Below, one piece after another: positions 60,074 through 64,000 of a stretch of DNA of 64,000 nt. Each line of letters starts with the position of its first letter. Position 1 is the first letter of the stretch. The position numbers were made by a program, and so were the translations under genes. The DNA lies in NCBI RefSeq assembly GCF_001280015.1, contig NZ_LGDV01000186.1, positions 132,653 to 196,652 on the forward strand. Direction: 5' to 3'. The stretch comes from Streptomyces sp. MMG1121 (GTDB lineage Bacteria > Actinomycetota > Actinomycetes > Streptomycetales > Streptomycetaceae). Below the pieces are notes generated by a model, which ran no database searches, was not told the origin of the DNA, and saw nothing but the letters and a program-made list of their open reading frames with translations.

Positions 60074-62354
60074 TCAGCGCACAGGCGTCAACCAGACAGT
60101 GGCGAGCGGCGGCAGGGTGAGCCGCAGGAACCCGCCCTCCGGGGTGAGGCGGGCCCCCGGAGCCCCGGCACCGACACCGCTGCCGCCGTAGCGCGTGTCG
60201 TCCGTGTTCAGCGCCTCCTGCCAGGCAGGGAAGGGATCCGGAACCCACAGGCGGTAGTCGGAGCGGACCACGGGGGAGAAGTTCGAGACCGCCAGCAGAG
60301 CGGAGCCCTCGGCGTCGAAGCGAAGGAACGCGAATACGTTGTCGTCCGCCGCGTCACACAGCACCCACTGGAAACCGCCCGGATCGGTGTCCCGCTGCCA
60401 CAGCGCCGGCGTCGCCCGGTACCGGACGTTCAGGTCCCGCACGAGATCCCGCACGCCCCGGTGGTCGCCGGCCGAGTGGTAGTCGTCACCGAGCAGCCAC
60501 CACTCGGGGCCGTGCGCCTCGGACCACTCCGCTCCCTGCGCGAACTCCTGCCCCATGAAGAGGAGTTGCTTGCCCGGATGGGCCCACATGAAGCCGAGGT
60601 AGGCCCGGTGGTTGGCGCGCCGCTGCCACCAGCCGGTGGTTGGCGCGCCGCTGCCACCAGTCGCCCGGCATCTTCGACACCAGCGCCTGCTTGCCGTGCA
60701 CCACCTCGTCGTGCGAGATCGGCAGGACGTAGTTCTCGCTGTACGCGTACACCATCGAGAAGGTCATCTCGTGGTGGTGGTAGACACGGTGCACCGGCTC
60801 CTTCTGCACGTACTCCAGCGAGTCGTGCATCCAGCCCATGTTCCACTTCAGCCCGAAGCCGAGCCCGCCGCTGTCCGTCGGCCGGGTCACGCCGTCCCAG
60901 GCGGTGGACTCCTCGGCGATCGTCACCACGCCCGGGCAGCGCCGGTAGACCGTGGCGTTCATCTCCTGCAGGAAGGCCACCGCGTCCAGGTCCTCCCGCC
61001 CGCCGTAGGCGTTCGGCTGCCACTGCCCGGAGTCCCGCGAGTAGTCGAGATAGAGCATCGAGGCGACGGCGTCCACGCGTAGCCCGTCGATGTGGAACTC
61101 CTGGCACCAGTACACCGCGTTGGCGACGAGGAAGTTGCGCACCTCGGTGCGGCCGAAGTCGAACTCGTACGTCCCCCAGTCCGGATGCTCGGCCCGCCGC
61201 CAGTCCCCGGGCTCGTACAGCGGCTTCCCGTCGAACCGGGCCAGCGCCCAGTCGTCCTTCGGGAAGTGCGCCGGTACCCAGTCCATGATCACGCCGATAC
61301 CGGCCCGGTGCAGCGCGTCCACCAGGTACTTGAAGTCGTCCGGCGAGCCGAGCCGGGGCGTCGGCGCGTAGTACGAGGTGACCTGATATCCCCAGGACCC
61401 GCTGAAGGGGTGGCCGGCGACCGGCATCAGCTCCACGTGCGTGAAGCCCAACTCCACGACGTACGCGGGGAGTTCATCGGCCAACTGGCGATACGTCAAT
61501 CCCGGCCGCCAGGACGGCAGATGGACCTCGTACACGGAGAACGGCGCCTGGTGCACGGGGGTGTCACCCCGGTGCGCCATCCACTCCGCGTCGTCCCACT
61601 CGTGGCGGGACACCGCGACGACCGACGCCGTGTCCGGCGGCACCTCCGTGCGCCGCGCCATCGGGTCGGCCTTGAGGAACCGGTGGCCGTGCCGTGAGGT
61701 GATCTCGAACTTGTAGCGCGCGCCCTCGCCGATCCCCGGCACGAACAGCTCCCACACCCCGGACGCGCCGAGCGAGCGCATCGGGTACTGGGTGCCGTCC
61801 CAGTAGGTGAAGTCCCCGGCCACCCGTACCCCCCGGGCGTTCGGCGCCCACACCGCGAACCGGGTGCCGGCCACCCCCTGGTGCGTCATCGGCTCCGCAC
61901 CGAGCGCCTGCCACAGCTGCTCGTGCCGGCCCTCCCGGATCAGATGCAGGTCCAGCTCGCCCAGCGCCGGCAGGAAACGGTACGGATCGTGCACCTCCTG
62001 CTCGGTGTCGTCGTAGGCCACCAGCAGCGTGTACGACGCCGGGACCTGCGGGCAGGGCAGCACCGCCGCGAAGAGACCGTCACCCTCCGACACGAGCGGG
62101 TGGCGCGTGCCGTCGGCCAGGACGCTCACCGCGCGGGCGTTCGGGCGCAGCGTCCGGAACAGGGTGCCGCCCGGCACCGGGTGGGCGCCCAGCAGGGCGT
62201 GCGGATCGTGGTGGGCGCCACCGAGCAGCCGGCCGCGCTCGGCCGGGTCGAGCGGGGCGAGATGGAGGTCCCCCCGGACGCGGTCCGGGGGAGGGACGGC
62301 CCGCACCGCAGCGGGGCCGGCGGTCTCGGGCAGTGAGGTGTCGCGCAGGGCCAT
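60074..62354 (-). pseudogene. glgB: Glycogen branching enzyme GlgB, frameshifted by a 28-bp duplication
   Basis: The gene makes alpha-1,6 branches in glycogen, acting on linear glucan made by GlgE. The sequence shows the CBM48 domain, then the GH13 barrel ([74 protein letters not shown]). After [11 protein letters not shown] the frame shifts into a nonsense tail. An exact 28-bp tandem duplication (60605-60660) lies there. Removing one copy restores [18 protein letters not shown] and a continuous 750-residue protein ending PLATVWLTPVR. The total span of 2281 bases is one more than a multiple of three, as expected. The start is ATG 62354, four bases after the pep2 stop. Either a real recent mutation or an assembly error. 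Confidence 0.9.
60605..60660. repeat. Exact 28-bp tandem duplication inside glgB
   Basis: Copies 60605-60632 and 60633-60660 are identical (each begins CCGGTGGTTGGCGCGCCG and ends CCACCAG on the plus strand). The length is not a multiple of three, so it shifts the glgB frame by one base. Removing either copy gives the normal branching-enzyme sequence across the junction. Confidence 0.95.
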
Positions 62355-62358
62355 GACG

Positions 62359-63723
62359 TCAGCCTCCCCACACGGCGAGTCGTTTGATCGCCGCCATCGG
62401 AACCGGCAGCCAGTCCGGCCGGTGTCTTGCTTCGTACAGCACCTCGTAGACCGCCCTGTCCGTCTCGTGCGCGCGCAACAGCGCGTGCTTCTTGCGTGGA
62501 TCCCAGCCCGCGCGGGCCGCGTAGCCCGCGCAGAACGCCTCCCGGCAGCGGCGCGCCCATTCGGGTCGCCAGGGGCGGCGCTGCCGGGCCGCGTAGTCGA
62601 AGGAGCGCAGCATCCCCGCCACGTCCCGCACCGGGGACTGCGGGGCCTGCCGTTCGGCGAGCGGCCGGGACGGCTCGCCCTCGAAGTCGATGACGAACCA
62701 GTCGCGGCCGGCCCGCAGCACCTGCCCGAGGTGCAGATCGCCGTGCACGCGCTGGGCGGGCGGCCCGGTGTCGCACGTGGCGAGCGCCCCGAACGCGGCC
62801 CGCAAACCCGGCACATAGGGCCGCAGCCCCGGTACGGCGTGCGCGGCCGCGTCCAGCCGCGCGCCCATCGCCTGCGCCGTACGGCCGTTCTCGCCCGGCC
62901 CGGCCGATCCGAACGCCTCGGCCAGCGCCAGGTGCACCTCGGCCATGGCCCGGCCGAGTTCCCAGGCCTCGGCGGTGAAGTCGTCGCCCGCGCCGAGCGC
63001 GCGCAGCGCCAGCGTCCAGCCGTCGGTCGCGTCCGGCAGGAACGGCTGGAGCACCCCGAGCGTGGCCGGCTGCGGCTCGCTCGTCCCGAACCAGGCCACC
63101 GGCGCCGGCACCCGGGTGCACCCCTGCGCGGCGAGCGCGGCCGACACCTCCAGGTCCGGGTTGACGCCCGGCTGGATCCGCCGGAAGACCTTCAGGATGT
63201 ACGCGTCGCCGTACACGATCGACGAGTTGGACTGCTCCGCGTCCAGCAGGCGCGGCGGCAGCCCGCCGGGCACCAGGGCGGCCGGGTCGGCCTCGAACCG
63301 CAGCGGGCCCAGCGTGCCGGGGTGCCGCAGCCGCTCCAGCAGCAGATGCGCCGAGCGCGGGTCGTGCAGCGCGTCGTAGACCGCGAGCCCGGCGAACGGG
63401 CCGTGCTCGGCCCGTCCGATGTACGCCCGCTCCAGACGCGGGGCGAGGTGCTCGCGCAGACCGAGCAGCAGCTGGTAGCAGTCGCCGGGCGGGGAGGTGC
63501 CGCCGGGCGTGGGCAGCGGCGCGTGCGAGGCGTGCACGAGCAGGTGCAGACACCCCGGGACCAGCTCGGTCACGGACAGCACCGACAGATCGGTGACGGG
63601 CCGGTCCTTGCCCGCGAACCAGCGCTGCCTCGGCAGCCACTCGCGCAGCAGCCCGCCCAGCGAGGCCAGGGGGCCGTCGGGGCCGACGGCGGTTCTCGGC
63701 CGGACGGTGATGGTCTTCGGCAT
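62359..63723 (-). CDS. pep2: Maltokinase (Pep2/Mak)
   Basis: 454 residues. It phosphorylates maltose with ATP to maltose-1-phosphate, the donor for the GlgE maltosyltransferase. The aminoglycoside-phosphotransferase-like core is clear: catalytic loop [14 protein letters not shown] and metal-binding [12 protein letters not shown]. The N-terminal cap ([18 protein letters not shown]) is typical of maltokinases. It lies 28 bases after the treS stop and four bases before glgB, in the conserved order treS-pep2-glgB. ATG 63723 is the start. Confidence 0.94.
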   Translation of the reverse strand: MPKTITVRPRTAVGPDGPLASLGGLLREWLPRQRWFAGKDRPVTDLSVLSVTELVPGCLHLLVHASHAPLPTPGGTSPPGDCYQLLLGLREHLAPRLERAYIGRAEHGPFAGLAVYDALHDPRSAHLLLERLRHPGTLGPLRFEADPAALVPGGLPPRLLDAEQSNSSIVYGDAYILKVFRRIQPGVNPDLEVSAALAAQGCTRVPAPVAWFGTSEPQPATLGVLQPFLPDATDGWTLALRALGAGDDFTAEAWELGRAMAEVHLALAEAFGSAGPGENGRTAQAMGARLDAAAHAVPGLRPYVPGLRAAFGALATCDTGPPAQRVHGDLHLGQVLRAGRDWFVIDFEGEPSRPLAERQAPQSPVRDVAGMLRSFDYAARQRRPWRPEWARRCREAFCAGYAARAGWDPRKKHALLRAHETDRAVYEVLYEARHRPDWLPVPMAAIKRLAVWGG

Positions 63724-63751
63724 GACGCGTCCTTTCCTCGGCGCCGGGCGG

Positions 63752-64000
63752 TCAGCGGCGGCCGATGCGGGATGCGACTCGAGTGAGCCGGAACCAGTAG
63801 AAGCCGTGCCCCTGCAGGGTCAGCAAGTACGGCAGTTCACCGATGGCGGGAAAGCGCACCCCGCCGATCAGCTCGACCGGATGGCGGCCGTCGTAGGTCC
63901 GCAGGTCGAGTTCGGTCGGCTGGGCGAAGCGGGAGAAGTTGTGGACGCACAGGACGAGGTCGTCCTCGTACTCGCGGAGGAAGGCGAGCACCGCCGGGTT
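63752..64000 (-). CDS. treS: Trehalose synthase TreS, C-terminal part (5-prime end outside window)
   Basis: The last 82 residues (AVLAFLREYEDDLVLCVHNF, SRFAQPTELDLRTYDGRHPV, ELIGGVRFPAIG, LTLQGHGFYWFRL) are the C-terminal beta domain of trehalose synthase, which interconverts maltose and trehalose. The frame is open to the right edge; the start and the GH13 barrel lie beyond it. First visible gene of the treS-pep2-glgB unit; glgE would be expected further upstream. Confidence 0.9.
   Translation of the reverse strand, partial: NPAVLAFLREYEDDLVLCVHNFSRFAQPTELDLRTYDGRHPVELIGGVRFPAIGELPYLLTLQGHGFYWFRLTRVASRIGRR

Noticed and set aside
60486..60660. Programmed ribosomal frameshift in glgB
   Set aside because: There is no slippery sequence; an exact 28-bp duplication fully explains the break.

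Overview
The window is chromosomal DNA from a Streptomyces or very close relative. The evidence is very high GC with strongly GC-biased third codon positions, frequent GTG and TTG starts with GGAGG-type ribosome binding sites, many Tat-type signal peptides, and marker genes of the genus: the 2-methylisoborneol (earthy odour) operon with its encapsulin shell, the melC tyrosinase pair, and the GlgE-type glycogen cluster (treS, pep2, glgB). The density of secreted hydrolases and accessory regulators suggests an accessory part of the chromosome rather than the conserved core; this is inference.

Layout. 1-909: end of an unidentified gene, a decayed epoxide hydrolase tail and a VOC protein. 992-4419: minus-strand operon eshA, 2-methylisoborneol synthase, GPP methyltransferase. 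4806-6351: a two-domain VOC protein and RNase HI. 6362-7599: melC1-melC2. 7939-12362: flavin monooxygenase, lipase, then a DHA2-type exporter with an array of operator-like dyads and a TetR regulator. 12546-17232: class II cholesterol oxidase, aldo/keto reductase, DUF6328 membrane protein and an unidentified protein with a likely HTH. 17347-25680: pseudokinase, PLP dehydratase, polyprenyl synthase coupled to a TPR protein, AIM24 protein, a TerD-CAP-CAP fusion and a serine hydrolase. 26019-34550: M4 protease, then a ROK regulator with a textbook leaderless promoter and a glycosidase/esterase operon (GH27, GH95, SGNH). 34602-38082: a tightly coupled three-gene operon of receiver-TrxR-like fusion, cNMP-binding histidine kinase and UBP zinc finger. 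38312-43857: universal stress protein, MBL-fold protein, AlkB, TetR with a flavin dehydrogenase, DUF488. 44021-49056: M1 peptidase, lipoprotein L,D-transpeptidase and an OmpR-type two-component system. 49086-52036: LysG/LysE pair and an MFS exporter. 52062-59981: a stand-alone cNMP-binding protein, FUSC membrane protein, type II NADH dehydrogenase, acyl-CoA ligase and a GCS2-type ligase. 60074-64000: glgB, pep2 and the end of treS.

Most notable points. (1) glgB is broken by an exact 28-bp tandem duplication; deleting one copy restores a 750-residue enzyme. (2) The 34602-38082 operon joins cNMP sensing, phosphotransfer and a thioredoxin-reductase-like flavoprotein that lacks the catalytic CxxC; this is the best candidate for an undescribed signalling system. 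(3) The gap between the response regulator (46252-46956) and its kinase is filled with 39-bp and 30-bp in-phase repeats resembling the kinase start region. (4) Several clear dyads or phased direct repeats, probably operators, sit before the exporter, TPR/polyprenyl synthase, TetR/flavoprotein and L,D-transpeptidase genes. (5) The 2-methylisoborneol synthase has an unusually short N-terminal, presumptive cargo-loading, region.
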